Part shown: piece after piece, positions 10,058 to 19,274 of the stretch
How the letters are laid out: each line of letters starts with the position of its first letter
How positions within the stretch are numbered: position 1 is the stretch's first letter
NCBI RefSeq assembly: GCF_005222695.1
Contig: NZ_STGG01000023.1
Span: 62,001 to 126,000, forward strand
Reading direction: 5' to 3'
Length of the DNA stretch: 64,000 nt
DNA from: Massilia sp. HP4
GTDB lineage: Bacteria > Pseudomonadota > Gammaproteobacteria > Burkholderiales > Burkholderiaceae_D
Position numbers and translations under genes: made by a program
The notes under the pieces: model-generated
Told to the model about the DNA's origin: nothing
Databases searched by the model: none
Seen by the model: only the letters and a program-made list of their open reading frames with translations

Positions 10058-10483
10058 TCAGGCGTCGGCGAACTGCGCCAGCAGTTCGTCGGGCCGGCCG
10101 CGCACGGCCACGTGCAGGATCACCGCGGTGGTAAAGCGCAGCGCCGGATGGCTGGCGCGGTGGCGCGCGAACCAGAACACCTCGTCCAGGTCTTCATCCT
10201 CGTGCGCCGTCGTCAGCACGCTGTGTTCCGGCGCGACGTCTTCGTAATTGGCCGCTTCGAGCGCGGCGTCTTCGACCGCCTCGTTCCAGCTCGCGCACTC
10301 CTTGCCCCAGGCCAGCATGAAGCGGCAACCCGAGTCGACCAGCCAGCGCGCCACGTCCCAGCGCCACATCTCGTCGCTGTCGTCGTCGATCACGACCACC
10401 GCCATGAACGGCGCCAGGTGTTTCAGGTCGGGCAGGGCGTCATGGGGACGCAGCTGCAGGTAATGTGCCTTGTGTGCTTGCAT
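10058..10483 (-). CDS. Hypothetical acidic soluble protein
   Basis: 141 residues from the ATG at 10483. The same frame stays open upstream to 10825, but that part is antisense to the receiver domain of the kinase gene and is Arg/Cys/Ser-rich shadow sequence. The protein is acidic, with motifs MAVVVIDDDSDEMWRWDVARWLVDSGCRFMLAWGKEC and HEDEDLDEVFWFARH. There is no signal peptide or membrane segment. I do not recognise a named family. It ends 7 bases from the convergent DUF1810 gene and starts 67 bases downstream of the kinase gene on the same strand. Confidence 0.7.
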   Translation of the reverse strand: MQAHKAHYLQLRPHDALPDLKHLAPFMAVVVIDDDSDEMWRWDVARWLVDSGCRFMLAWGKECASWNEAVEDAALEAANYEDVAPEHSVLTTAHEDEDLDEVFWFARHRASHPALRFTTAVILHVAVRGRPDELLAQFADA

Positions 10484-10550
10484 GATGAAAGTGTCGAACA
10501 GGATGGCGCCATTATCGCCTTCTGTCGCGGATCGTGGAAGGGCGCGGCGT

Positions 10551-12482
10551 TCAGGCCGCTGGCACCGCCGCGCCTTCGAGCAGCGCGTACAGCCGCCCGG
10601 TATCGATCGGCTTGACCAGGTGGTGGTCGAAGCCGGCGCCCAGGATCTGCTCGCGGTCGCGCTCCTGGCCATAGCCGGTAACGGCAACCAGCACCGCCTC
10701 CATCGTTTCGGGCAGCGCGCGCAGGCGCCGCGCGAGCTCGAGCCCGTCGATCCCGGGCAGGCCGATATCGAGCAGGCAGACCTTGGGCACGAACCCGTGT
10801 GCGCATTCCAGGCCGCGCAGCGCATCGTGTTCCACCGCTACCAGGTGGCCGGCCGACTCGAGCAGCATCGACAGGGTGACCGCCGCATCGACGTTATCGT
10901 CGACGATCATCACGCGCAGCGATCCCGGCTGCGCGGCGCTGCGCAGTTCCTCGCTTGGCGGGGCGGCATCCGGGGCCTGCCGTTCCAGCAGCGGCAGGCA
11001 GACCGAGAAGCGGCTGCCGCGGCCCTGGCCGTCGCTGTCGCAGGCGACGGTGCCGCCATGCAGCTCGACCAGGCTTTTTACCAGCGCCAGGCCCAGGCCC
11101 AGCCCGCCCGAAGAACGGTCGGACGAGCGCTCGGCCTGGGCGAACAGCTCGAAGACGCGCACCGACAGCTCGGGCGCCATGCCGATGCCGTTGTCGTGGA
11201 CATCGATGCACAGGCGCTGGGCGGCGTCGATGGAGGATGCAAGCTCGAGGCGGCCGCCTTCCGGCGTATACTTGGCGGCGTTATTGAGCAGGTTGGCGAC
11301 CACCTGCACCAGCCGCTTGCGGTCGCCCGCGACCAGCGTGCCCGCCGGCGGCAGGCGCAGGGCCAGCTGGTGGCGGCGCGCCTGGATCAGCGGCGTGACC
11401 TGTTCCACCGCCTCGTGCAGCACGGCGCCGAAGTCCAGCGGCGCGCTGTCCAGCTCGACCAGCCCGCGCGTGACGCGCGACACGTCCAGCAGGTCGTCGA
11501 TCAACGCCGTCATGTGGCCGACCTGGCGCCCGATGATCTGGCTGGTGCGCTGGATGATCGCTTCGTCCAGCTTCATGCGCTGCAGGAGCTCGGCCGCGGC
11601 GCCGATCGGCGCCAGGGGATTCCTCAGTTCGTGCGCCAGCATGGCCAGGAATTCGTCCTTGCGGCGGTCGGCCTCGCGCAGCTTTTCTTCGGATGCCTTG
11701 CGCTCGGTGATGTCGCTGGCGGCGCCGATCCATTCGTAGACCTGGCCGGCGGCGTCGAACATCGGCACCGCGCGCGAAAGGGTCCAGCCGTGGCTGCCGT
11801 CGGCGCGCCGCACCCGGTGCTCGAGCTCGAACACCGAGCTGTCGCGGATGGCGCGCGCGATCGCCTGGTGCAGCCGGGCCTGGTCCTCGGGCGGGATGTA
11901 CTCTTCCAGCCAGAAGCGGGTGACGTCGGCCGAGTCCTTCAGGAAGCCGCGGCCCTCGAGATGGCGCAGCTGCGTCCAGTCGGGGCTCATGCGATAGATG
12001 ACCTCGGCCGTCGCATTGGTCAGCGCGCGGAAGCGCTTCTCGCTTTCGCGCACGGCGGCCTCCGAGCGGACCTGGGCGGTCACGTCGCTGTTGCTGTGCG
12101 AGATGCAGACCAGTTCGCCGCCGGGGCCGAAGATCGGCGTGCTGGTCGAGGTCCAGAAGCGCTCCTCGAACACTGTCTCGCCATTGGGCTGCACGACCGG
12201 GATCGGATAGCGCACCGCGGGCAGGGTGTCGGGCCGGCCGGTCGCGCGCACCTTGTCGAGCGAAGTGCGCAGATCGGCTTCACCGGTATCGTTCGGATCG
12301 TCCGGATTGCCGGGGAAGGCCTGGAACAGGCTGACCCCGACCAGCTCCTCGCGCGTGCGCGCCGACGCCTTGAGGAAGGCATCGTTGACGGCAAGGATGA
12401 TCGCGTCGGGCGTGGGCGACAGCAGGTAGTGCCCGAAAGGCGAGCTGATGAAGGCTGACTCGAACAGGATGGATGGGAACAT
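10551..12482 (-). CDS. Cytosolic hybrid histidine kinase (PAS-PAS-HisKA-HATPase-REC)
   Basis: 643 residues from the ATG at 12482 (MFPSILFESAF); a further 30 in-frame codons upstream look non-coding. Two PAS domains (about residues 10-130 and 150-275) are followed by HisKA with LAMLAHELRNPLAP. HATPase_c has NLLNNAAKYTPEGG, DNGIGM and GGLGLGLALV. The C-terminal receiver starts at about residue 520 with the acceptor Asp in LLDIGLPG. No membrane helix is seen. The architecture and receiver resemble the partial kinase at the left edge of the window, so they may be paralogs. The gene lies upstream of the unknown acidic protein. Confidence 0.93.
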   Translation of the reverse strand: MFPSILFESAFISSPFGHYLLSPTPDAIILAVNDAFLKASARTREELVGVSLFQAFPGNPDDPNDTGEADLRTSLDKVRATGRPDTLPAVRYPIPVVQPNGETVFEERFWTSTSTPIFGPGGELVCISHSNSDVTAQVRSEAAVRESEKRFRALTNATAEVIYRMSPDWTQLRHLEGRGFLKDSADVTRFWLEEYIPPEDQARLHQAIARAIRDSSVFELEHRVRRADGSHGWTLSRAVPMFDAAGQVYEWIGAASDITERKASEEKLREADRRKDEFLAMLAHELRNPLAPIGAAAELLQRMKLDEAIIQRTSQIIGRQVGHMTALIDDLLDVSRVTRGLVELDSAPLDFGAVLHEAVEQVTPLIQARRHQLALRLPPAGTLVAGDRKRLVQVVANLLNNAAKYTPEGGRLELASSIDAAQRLCIDVHDNGIGMAPELSVRVFELFAQAERSSDRSSGGLGLGLALVKSLVELHGGTVACDSDGQGRGSRFSVCLPLLERQAPDAAPPSEELRSAAQPGSLRVMIVDDNVDAAVTLSMLLESAGHLVAVEHDALRGLECAHGFVPKVCLLDIGLPGIDGLELARRLRALPETMEAVLVAVTGYGQERDREQILGAGFDHHLVKPIDTGRLYALLEGAAVPAA

Positions 12483-12692
12483 CGTCGGCGACCGGTGGCA
12501 GGAGCCGAAATTATAGGGCAGAAGCGGGCGTGTTAAACGGACAATTGAAGCGGTCACAATCCTTGTATGCACGATTGGTAATTATTTCTGAATTGAAATA
12601 ATGTGGCAGCTCTTCGCTATCATCGGGATTTGCACCGATCGTTGTTTCATTACCGTGATCGGGCTGTTCCCGAAATGGATAACGGAGAATTC

Positions 12693-13379
12693 ATGGCTGA
12701 CGCAGACCTTCATACGATCCTGGACACTCTTCATCAGAAGAAGCCCTTGCGGGTCGAGGATACGGAGAGCCGATTGGCGAAAATGCTCAAGAAACCTGCG
12801 CGTTACTTGCTGTGGTGTTCTGCCCTGTCATGCGTGGCCCTGGCTCTGCTCACGGTATTGGCCAGGTGGTTCGACCTTTCCGCAGCCTATTGGGCAAGCA
12901 CAGCGTTATTTCTGTTCATCGGGTCTGCCGGGACGGGACTGTTATGGCTGGTTGTCGATACCGTGCCGGACCTGGTCGATATGTTCATTTATAAGGATGA
13001 CTTTCACAGGGCGAAAAAGCTGACGCTTGTTCACGATTTGAATCAGGCAAAAGATCTTCACCGTTTTGATATCGCCGCCCTGAAACTGACGGATCAATGG
13101 CTCTCGCTTCGAATCGAACGGATGCGTCTTCAACTGGGCCTGCTGATCGGCGGCTCCGACAAGGTCGCCGTGTTAGGGCTCCTAATGGGGGCATGGGGAA
13201 TCTGGACCAATTATCCAGCCAGCGGCATCATGCTGGCGCACTACGGATACGTGGTCGTCGGTGGGGCGCTTGCGGGAATCGGGGTTGGTGGGTTGCTCGC
13301 GAACGTCGTCATCAAGGAACTTTCCTACCAACGTGACTTGCTGTCGCTCGCATTGACTACGGCGACGAGCGACCGTTAG
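12693..13379 (+). CDS. Hypothetical inner-membrane protein
   Basis: 228 residues from the ATG at 12693, which has GGAGA 6 bases upstream; earlier in-frame starts at 12603 (GTG) and 12675 (ATG) lack a ribosome site. Two helices form a hairpin at about residues 45-100 (LLWCSALSCVALALLTVLA, then ALFLFIGSAGTGLLWLVV) and two more lie near the C-terminus (VAVLGLLMGAWGIW and YVVVGGALAGIGVGGLLANVV), separated by a charged cytosolic loop. I do not recognise the family. Codon use is less GC-biased than the neighbours, which hints at more recent acquisition. Confidence 0.65.
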   Translation: MADADLHTILDTLHQKKPLRVEDTESRLAKMLKKPARYLLWCSALSCVALALLTVLARWFDLSAAYWASTALFLFIGSAGTGLLWLVVDTVPDLVDMFIYKDDFHRAKKLTLVHDLNQAKDLHRFDIAALKLTDQWLSLRIERMRLQLGLLIGGSDKVAVLGLLMGAWGIWTNYPASGIMLAHYGYVVVGGALAGIGVGGLLANVVIKELSYQRDLLSLALTTATSDR

Positions 13380-13503
13380 GCGAGCGCCCGATTCGGCCGC
13401 GAAACCGATTTTGAGATAGTGCGGCGAGCAAGACCCGGCAAAACGCTTCGGTTGCGTATAATCGCCGTACGCTTGTCTTATCATTATCAGAAAACAACAA
13501 CTT

Positions 13504-15027
13504 ATGGCCTCATCTTCCGACAACATCAGCATGGCGGTGTTCTGCGACTTCGAAAACGTCGCCCTCGGCGTACGCGACGCCAACTACGAGAAATTCGACA
13601 TCAAGCCGGTGCTCGAACGCCTGCTGCTCAAGGGCAGCATCGTGGTCAAGAAGTCCTACTGCGACTGGGACCGCTACAAGGGCTTCAAGGCCGCCATGCA
13701 CGAGGCGAACTTCGAGCTGATCGAGATCCCGCACGTGCGCCAGTCGGGCAAGAATTCGGCCGACATCCGCCTGGTCGTCGACGCCCTCGACCTGTGCTAC
13801 ACCAAGTCGCACGTCAATACCTTCGTCATCATCAGCGGCGACTCCGACTTTTCGCCGCTGGTGTCGAAGCTGCGCGAGAACGCCAAGCAGGTGATCGGCG
13901 TCGGCGTCAAGCAGTCGACTTCCGACCTGCTGGTGGCCAACTGCGACGAATTCATCTTCTACGACGACCTGGTGCGCGAAAAGAACCGCGCCACCGCCAA
14001 GCGCAAGGAAGAACAAGAGGCGCGCAAGGGCCAGTCGAATCGCCGTTCGGGGTCGACGGCCGGCGCCAGCGACGACAAGCGCAAGGAAGAACTCGAGGCG
14101 CGCAAGGTGCAGGCGCTGGACATGGTGGTCGAGACCTTCGACGCCCTGGTGTCCGAACGCGGCGACACCGGCAAGATCTGGGCGTCGCTGCTGAAAGATA
14201 CCCTCAAGCGCCGCCGTCCGGACTTCTCCGAGACCTATTACGGCTTCCGCACCTTCGGCAACCTGCTCGAGGAAGCGCAGACCCGCGGCCTGTTCGAGTT
14301 CGGCCGCGACGAGAAGTCGGGTACCTATGTCTACCGCAGCGCCAACGCGCCGCTGCTGGCGCCAGGCCTCGACAGCGCAGCGCAGGATGGCGCGGAGACC
14401 GTGGTCGAAGACGGGATCGATGCCGCCACCCCGGTCGACGCCGCGCCTGAAGAAGCGGCCAAGCCCGACACCCGTCGCGGTCGAGGCCGCGGTGGCCGCA
14501 AGCAGGGCGGCCGTGGCGAATCGTCGTCCTCCGCGCCGATTCCTGCCCTGCTGGAGCCGGTGGCGATCGAACCCGATGCCCAGCCGCAGGACGAGGCCAT
14601 CGAACAGCCGGCATCGCAGCCGACGCTGTTCGTGAGCGAACCCGAGGCGCCGGTCGCCGACGCCCAAACCGCTGCCCCGGCGCCTGAAGAAGCGCCGGCC
14701 CCGGCCAAGGAGCGCCGCCGCGCGCCGCGCAAGCCGTCGGCCAAGAAGCTGGCCGAGCAGGCTGCGCTCGACGCCGCCGCCGCCGCGCAGGCTGCAACGC
14801 CGGCCGTGGTCGCGCCCCCGGTCGATCCGCAACCGGACGCCGACTACGAGGAATCCGACGAAGCAATCGACGCCGCGGCCGAGGCCAAGCTGGCGCAATA
14901 CGATCCGGATCGTCCAGCCCGCAAGGCGCCGGCCCGCAAGGCAGCCCCAGGCAAGGCTGCCCCGCGCAAGGCTGCGCCACGCAGCCGTCGTCCAGCCAAG
15001 CCGAAGGCCGGTTCCGACAAAGGCTGA
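13504..15027 (+). CDS. NYN-domain putative RNase with OST-HTH domain and basic tail
   Basis: 507 residues. The N-terminal NYN (LabA/DUF88, PIN-like) domain at about residues 8-165 shows the acidic metal-site residues in VFCDFENV, SADIRLVVDAL and ISGDSDF. An OST-HTH/LOTUS-type winged helix follows at about 200-275 (DMVVETFDALVSERG, then FSETYYGFRTFGNLLEEA). The remaining 230 residues are low complexity: first Ala/Pro/Glu-rich, then a run of KAP/RKAAP/KAAP repeats like histone H1 or AlgP tails, which would bind nucleic acid. The family is inferred to cleave or bind RNA. A lone ATG at 13504 has no obvious ribosome site. A strong hairpin follows the gene. Confidence 0.85.
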   Translation: MASSSDNISMAVFCDFENVALGVRDANYEKFDIKPVLERLLLKGSIVVKKSYCDWDRYKGFKAAMHEANFELIEIPHVRQSGKNSADIRLVVDALDLCYTKSHVNTFVIISGDSDFSPLVSKLRENAKQVIGVGVKQSTSDLLVANCDEFIFYDDLVREKNRATAKRKEEQEARKGQSNRRSGSTAGASDDKRKEELEARKVQALDMVVETFDALVSERGDTGKIWASLLKDTLKRRRPDFSETYYGFRTFGNLLEEAQTRGLFEFGRDEKSGTYVYRSANAPLLAPGLDSAAQDGAETVVEDGIDAATPVDAAPEEAAKPDTRRGRGRGGRKQGGRGESSSSAPIPALLEPVAIEPDAQPQDEAIEQPASQPTLFVSEPEAPVADAQTAAPAPEEAPAPAKERRRAPRKPSAKKLAEQAALDAAAAAQAATPAVVAPPVDPQPDADYEESDEAIDAAAEAKLAQYDPDRPARKAPARKAAPGKAAPRKAAPRSRRPAKPKAGSDKG

Positions 15028-15073
15028 TCGATAGCGCACGCGGGGCACGCGCGCGGCGCGTGCGCCCTTGTGT

Positions 15074-15104
15074 GCCAGGCGATGCAATAATGGCATCGCC
15101 TGGC
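15074..15104. terminator. Perfect 12-bp inverted repeat downstream of the NYN gene
   Basis: GCCAGGCGATGC and its exact complement flank a 7-base AT-rich loop. There is no T-run after the stem on the plus strand, so it is not a textbook intrinsic terminator; it may be a Rho-assisted end or an mRNA-stabilising hairpin between 13504-15027 and the small secreted gene at 15148. Confidence 0.5.
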
Positions 15105-15147
15105 GCTCCTGCACAGGCATCGTCCGGTCGCGACCAAGGAGCCCGCC

Positions 15148-15579
15148 ATGCGCGCCATTGCCAGCCTGTTGCTATTGTCCCTGCTCTGCGCCAGCCAGCC
15201 GGCGTTCGCGCAGAAGGGGCCGGCGTCCGACCATCCGATCCTTGGCATCTGGCGCCTCGAGGTGCCCGACACCGGCTGCTCCGAGACCTACCGCTTCCGC
15301 GGCGACGGCACCACCCTGGTCACCAGCGCCGCCGAGATTTCCGAGAGCGTCTACACGATCCCCAACGAGCCCGATGCCGAGGGCTTCTACCGCCTGACCG
15401 ACCGCGTCACCAAGGACAACGGCAAGCCCGATTGCTCCGGCAATGTGATGAAGCCGGGCGCCAACGCCACCCATTTCGTGCGCTTCCACCCGTCCGGCAA
15501 GCTGTTCCTGCTGTGCGCCGAGGCCTCGATCGACGCCTGCATCGGCCCCTTTACGCGGGTGCGCGGCGAAGAAATCTAG
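15148..15579 (+). CDS. Small secreted protein of unknown function
   Basis: 143 residues. A signal peptide (MRAIASLLLLSLLCASQPAFA) is followed by a compact domain beginning HPILGIWRLEVPDTGCSETYRF, with FRGDGTTLVTSAAEISESVY and four Cys residues in the mature part. The GIWRLEVP... pattern and the length suggest a lipocalin-like beta-barrel, but this is only a suggestion. AAGGAG lies 6 bases before the ATG. The likely location is the periplasm. It is followed after 81 bases by a sodium:solute symporter on the same strand. Confidence 0.75.
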   Translation: MRAIASLLLLSLLCASQPAFAQKGPASDHPILGIWRLEVPDTGCSETYRFRGDGTTLVTSAAEISESVYTIPNEPDAEGFYRLTDRVTKDNGKPDCSGNVMKPGANATHFVRFHPSGKLFLLCAEASIDACIGPFTRVRGEEI

Positions 15580-15660
15580 TTGCCAGGCCGAGCACCCGGC
15601 CCTTGGGCCATGCCCGATGAAGGTGTATATTGCTGAGCGAAACGACAACCTCGGCACGCC

Positions 15661-17133
15661 ATGTCCCCGCTACTCCTGTTCTGCATCCTCATCGCTTATT
15701 TCGCACTGCTGCTCGGCGTCGCCTGGGCCACTTCGAAAGGCGCCAACAACGACAGCTTCTTCATCGGTAACAAGAGCAGCAACTGGATGCTGGTCGCCTT
15801 CGGGATGGTCGGCACGACCCTCTCCGGCGTTACTTTTGTCAGCGTGCCGGGCGCGGTCGGCGTCGACGGCTTCGGCTACGCCCAGATCGTGATCGGCTAC
15901 GTGATCGGCTACATCGCCGTGGCCTATGTGCTGCTGCCGCTGTACTACCGCCTGCAACTGACCTCGATCTACCACTACCTCGACGTGCGCCTCGGCCGGC
16001 GCGCCTACCAGAGCGGCGCGGGCTTTTTCATTATTTCGCGCCTGCTCGGCGCCACCGCGCGCCTGTACCTGGTCGTAAACATCCTGCAGGCCATCATCCT
16101 CGACAGCCTGGGCATCCCGTTCTGGCTCAGCACCCTGGTCGTGCTGGGCATGATCCTGCTCTACACCTACCAGGGCGGCGTCAAGACCATCGTCTGGACC
16201 GACACCCTGCAGACCAGCGGCATGCTGTTCGGCCTGTTCGCCTGCGTCTGGATCCTGCTGGGCGAACTGGATATGTCGGTGCCGGAGAGCCTGAACCAGA
16301 TGCAGTCGCAGGGCCTGGCCACTATCTTCACGCATGACGTGGACAGCCCCAATTTCTGGCTCAAGCAGATCATCGCCGGCGCCCTGATCACGATCACCAT
16401 GACCGGCATGGACCAGGAGATGATGCAGAAGACCATCTCGGTCAAGACCCTGAAGGACTCGCAAAAGAACATGCTGACCCTGACCGCGGTGCTGGTCGTG
16501 GTGCTGCTGTCCTTCCTGTTCCTGGGCGGGCTGCTGTACCTGTATGCGCCGCTGGCCGGCGTGACGGCCACTGGCGACAAGATCTTCCCGGCGGTGGTGA
16601 TGGGCCACCTGCCGGCGGCCTTGCAGATCATCTTCCTGATCGCGCTGATCTCGGCCCTGTTCCCCAGCGCCGATGGCGCCATCACGGCGCTGACCTCGTC
16701 GACCTGCATCGACCTGCTGGGCATCAAGCGCCGCACCGACCTGTCGCAAGCCCAGGCCGAAAGCCTGCGCCGCCGCGTGCACCTGGGTTTCGCCTTCCTG
16801 TTCCTGCTGCTGGTGCTGGGCTTCAAGGCGGCCGACAACCCGAGCATGATCGGCGTGATCCTCAAACTGGCCGCCTATACCTATGGGCCCTTGCTCGGCC
16901 TGTTCGCCTTCGGCATGCTGACCCGGCGCATGCCCCGCGACGGGCTTGTCCCGCTGGTGACGATCGGCGCACCCGTCCTGTGCGCCATCCTTGAGTACAA
17001 TCAGGCATACCTGCTCGGCTCATACCGGCTCGGGCTGGAATTGCTGATGATTAACGGCATACTGGTGTTTGCCGGCTTGTATGCGATCTCGCGACGAGAC
17101 CCCGGCGTTGCCGGGGCCGGGCAGGTCCCCTGA
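15661..17133 (+). CDS. Sodium:solute symporter (SSS family)
   Basis: 490 residues with about 13 hydrophobic helices throughout. Family marks include the N-terminal NDSFFIGNKSSNWMLVAFGMVGTTLSGVTF, the YxxxTSIYHYLDVRLGRR region, and GGVKTIVWTDTLQT. The protein would couple Na+ entry to uptake of an organic solute in the inner membrane. The substrate cannot be told from sequence alone: it is neither clearly PutP nor clearly ActP. It is preceded by a small secreted protein and followed by sppA, without a visible functional link. Confidence 0.9.
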   Translation: MSPLLLFCILIAYFALLLGVAWATSKGANNDSFFIGNKSSNWMLVAFGMVGTTLSGVTFVSVPGAVGVDGFGYAQIVIGYVIGYIAVAYVLLPLYYRLQLTSIYHYLDVRLGRRAYQSGAGFFIISRLLGATARLYLVVNILQAIILDSLGIPFWLSTLVVLGMILLYTYQGGVKTIVWTDTLQTSGMLFGLFACVWILLGELDMSVPESLNQMQSQGLATIFTHDVDSPNFWLKQIIAGALITITMTGMDQEMMQKTISVKTLKDSQKNMLTLTAVLVVVLLSFLFLGGLLYLYAPLAGVTATGDKIFPAVVMGHLPAALQIIFLIALISALFPSADGAITALTSSTCIDLLGIKRRTDLSQAQAESLRRRVHLGFAFLFLLLVLGFKAADNPSMIGVILKLAAYTYGPLLGLFAFGMLTRRMPRDGLVPLVTIGAPVLCAILEYNQAYLLGSYRLGLELLMINGILVFAGLYAISRRDPGVAGAGQVP

Positions 17134-17167
17134 GCATTCGTTACATTTGACTTTGACTGGAGTTTCG

Positions 17168-19024
17168 ATGGCTTTCAAGCCCCTCTACGCCTTGCGGCGT
17201 GGGTTCGTGTTCCTGTGGACCGCGCTCGACGTGACCCGCCGCACCTTCTTCAATCTGCTGTTCCTGCTGATCCTGATCGTGATCGTCGCGATGTTCTTCG
17301 GCGGCGGCGTCAAGCCACTGTCCGAAAAAACGGCGCTGGTGGTCGAGGTCAGGGGCGACCTGGTCGAGCAGTACGAGACCACCTTGCGCGACACGGTGCT
17401 CGACAACGTCGGCGGCGACAGCAAGCGCACCGTGCGCCTGCGCGACGTGATCCAGGTGCTCGACAATGCCGCGCGCGACCCCAACATCACGAGCGTGGTG
17501 CTGCTGCTCGACGAGATGAACGGCGGCGGCATGGCCATGCTGCGCGAGTTCGGCGCCGCGGTCGAGCGCGTCAAGAAGGCCGGCAAGACGGTGGTGGCCT
17601 GGAGCGGCCAGTACGACCAGAAGCGCTACCTGGTGGCCTCGCATGCCAACGAGGTGTATGTGCACCCGATGGGCATGGTGCTCATCGAAGGCTTCGGCGG
17701 ACGCCGCAACTACTACCGCGACGCGCTTGACAAGGTCGGCGTGACGGTCAACCTGGTCAAGGTCGGCACCTATAAGAGCGCGGCCGAACCGTATATCGCC
17801 AATGGCCCATCGGACGCCGCGCGCGAAGCCGACGCCTACCTGTATAACGCGATGTGGGCCGGCTACACCGGCCTGGTCGAAAAGAACCGCAAGCTGGCCG
17901 ACGGCACGCTGGGCAGCTTGATCGACAGCCTGCCCGAGCGCATGGAAGCGGCCGGCGGCAGCGCCGCCAGGGTCGCGCTGCAGGCCAGGCTGGTCGACGG
18001 CCTCAAGACCCGCGACGAGCTGCGCGCCCTGATGATCAAGCGCGGCGTGTACGAAGAAGACATCAAGTCGTTCCGCCAGGTCGGCTTCCATGAATACCTG
18101 GCGCGCCACCCGCAAAAGCAGTTCGGCGACGCGGTCGGCGTGATCGTGGCATCCGGCACCATCACCGATGGCGCGGGCGGTCCGGGCAATATCGGCGGGC
18201 GCAGCACGGCCAACCTGATCCGCCAGGCGCGCGAGGACGACGCGATCAAGGCCCTGGTGCTGCGCGTCGATTCGCCCGGCGGCAGCGCCTATGGCTCCGA
18301 ACTGATCCGGCGCGAGCTCGAACTGACCCGCGCCGCCGGCAAGCCGGTGGTGGTGTCGATGGGCAGCGTCGCGGCCTCGGGCGGCTACTGGATCTCGATG
18401 GCGTCCGACGAAGTCATCGCCGACCCGGCCACCATCACCGGCTCGATCGGCGTGTTCGCGCTGCTGCCGACTGCCGACAAGGTGGCCGACAAGCTGGGCG
18501 TGCGCACCGAGGGCGTGACCACCACCTGGCTGGCCGACGCCTACAATCCACTGCGTCCGCTCGACCCGCGCTTCGAGAAGCTGGTCCAGCAGAGCATCAA
18601 CAATGTGTATGCCGACTTCACCAGCAAGGCAGCGGCGGCGCGCAAGACCACGCAAGCGAAGATCGACGAAGTGGGGCAGGGCCGGGTCTGGACCGGCGCC
18701 CAGGCCAAGGAGCGCGGCCTGGTCGATCGCCTGGGCAGCTATAACGATGCGCTGGCCTCGGCCGCCGGCCGCGCCAAGCTGGCCAAGGAATACCGCGTGG
18801 TCTATGTCGAGCGCCCGATCACGCGCGTCGAGCGCTTCCTGCAGATGGCGGGCGCCTCGGCGGCGCAGGCGATGACGATCCAGGTCAAGCTGGGCCTGGT
18901 CGAACAGGCGATCCCGGCCGGCCCGGTCGGCCAGGTGGCAGAGGATATGGCCTTCCTGTCCGAACTGACGGCCGAGCGCAAGCCGTTCGCCGCCGTTGCC
19001 CATTGCTTCTGCGGTAACTGGTGA
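17168..19024 (+). CDS. sppA: Signal peptide peptidase SppA, 67K type
   Basis: 618 residues from the ATG at 17168, which has GGAG 6 bases upstream; an earlier in-frame start overlaps the symporter gene. One N-terminal membrane helix (FFNLLFLLILIVIVAMFFGGG) anchors a periplasmic tandem S49 protease. The catalytic dyad is Lys in VGTYKSAAEPY (about 203, first repeat) and Ser in MGSVAASGGYW (about 403, second repeat), the arrangement expected for the long form. It degrades cleaved signal peptides in the inner membrane. An intrinsic terminator lies 41 bases after the stop. Confidence 0.95.
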   Translation: MAFKPLYALRRGFVFLWTALDVTRRTFFNLLFLLILIVIVAMFFGGGVKPLSEKTALVVEVRGDLVEQYETTLRDTVLDNVGGDSKRTVRLRDVIQVLDNAARDPNITSVVLLLDEMNGGGMAMLREFGAAVERVKKAGKTVVAWSGQYDQKRYLVASHANEVYVHPMGMVLIEGFGGRRNYYRDALDKVGVTVNLVKVGTYKSAAEPYIANGPSDAAREADAYLYNAMWAGYTGLVEKNRKLADGTLGSLIDSLPERMEAAGGSAARVALQARLVDGLKTRDELRALMIKRGVYEEDIKSFRQVGFHEYLARHPQKQFGDAVGVIVASGTITDGAGGPGNIGGRSTANLIRQAREDDAIKALVLRVDSPGGSAYGSELIRRELELTRAAGKPVVVSMGSVAASGGYWISMASDEVIADPATITGSIGVFALLPTADKVADKLGVRTEGVTTTWLADAYNPLRPLDPRFEKLVQQSINNVYADFTSKAAAARKTTQAKIDEVGQGRVWTGAQAKERGLVDRLGSYNDALASAAGRAKLAKEYRVVYVERPITRVERFLQMAGASAAQAMTIQVKLGLVEQAIPAGPVGQVAEDMAFLSELTAERKPFAAVAHCFCGNW

Positions 19025-19065
19025 TGGAATATGTAAGCAGTTTGTAACTGATTAATACAAGCTTG

Positions 19066-19099
19066 GACGGGCGCGGCAGCGATTGCCGCGCCCGTTTTT
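19066..19099 (+). terminator. Intrinsic terminator after sppA
   Basis: A 12-bp perfect stem (ACGGGCGCGGCA and its complement) with a 5-base loop runs straight into six T residues. This is a textbook Rho-independent terminator and separates the sppA transcript from the efflux operon. Confidence 0.93.
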
Positions 19100-19274
19100 T
19101 GTTTACTGCCCCTAAATAGCGGCGATCTGTGTAAATCGGCGTTAAGGCGGGCTTTCGAGGGCGATTTCAGCGGAACACCAATGTACGTTACGAAACATAT
19201 CCCTTGAAACGCCCATGCTAAAGTCAATGTGAGCCGTATTGTGGAATTAGCATTTATATCGAACAAGGAAAAGC

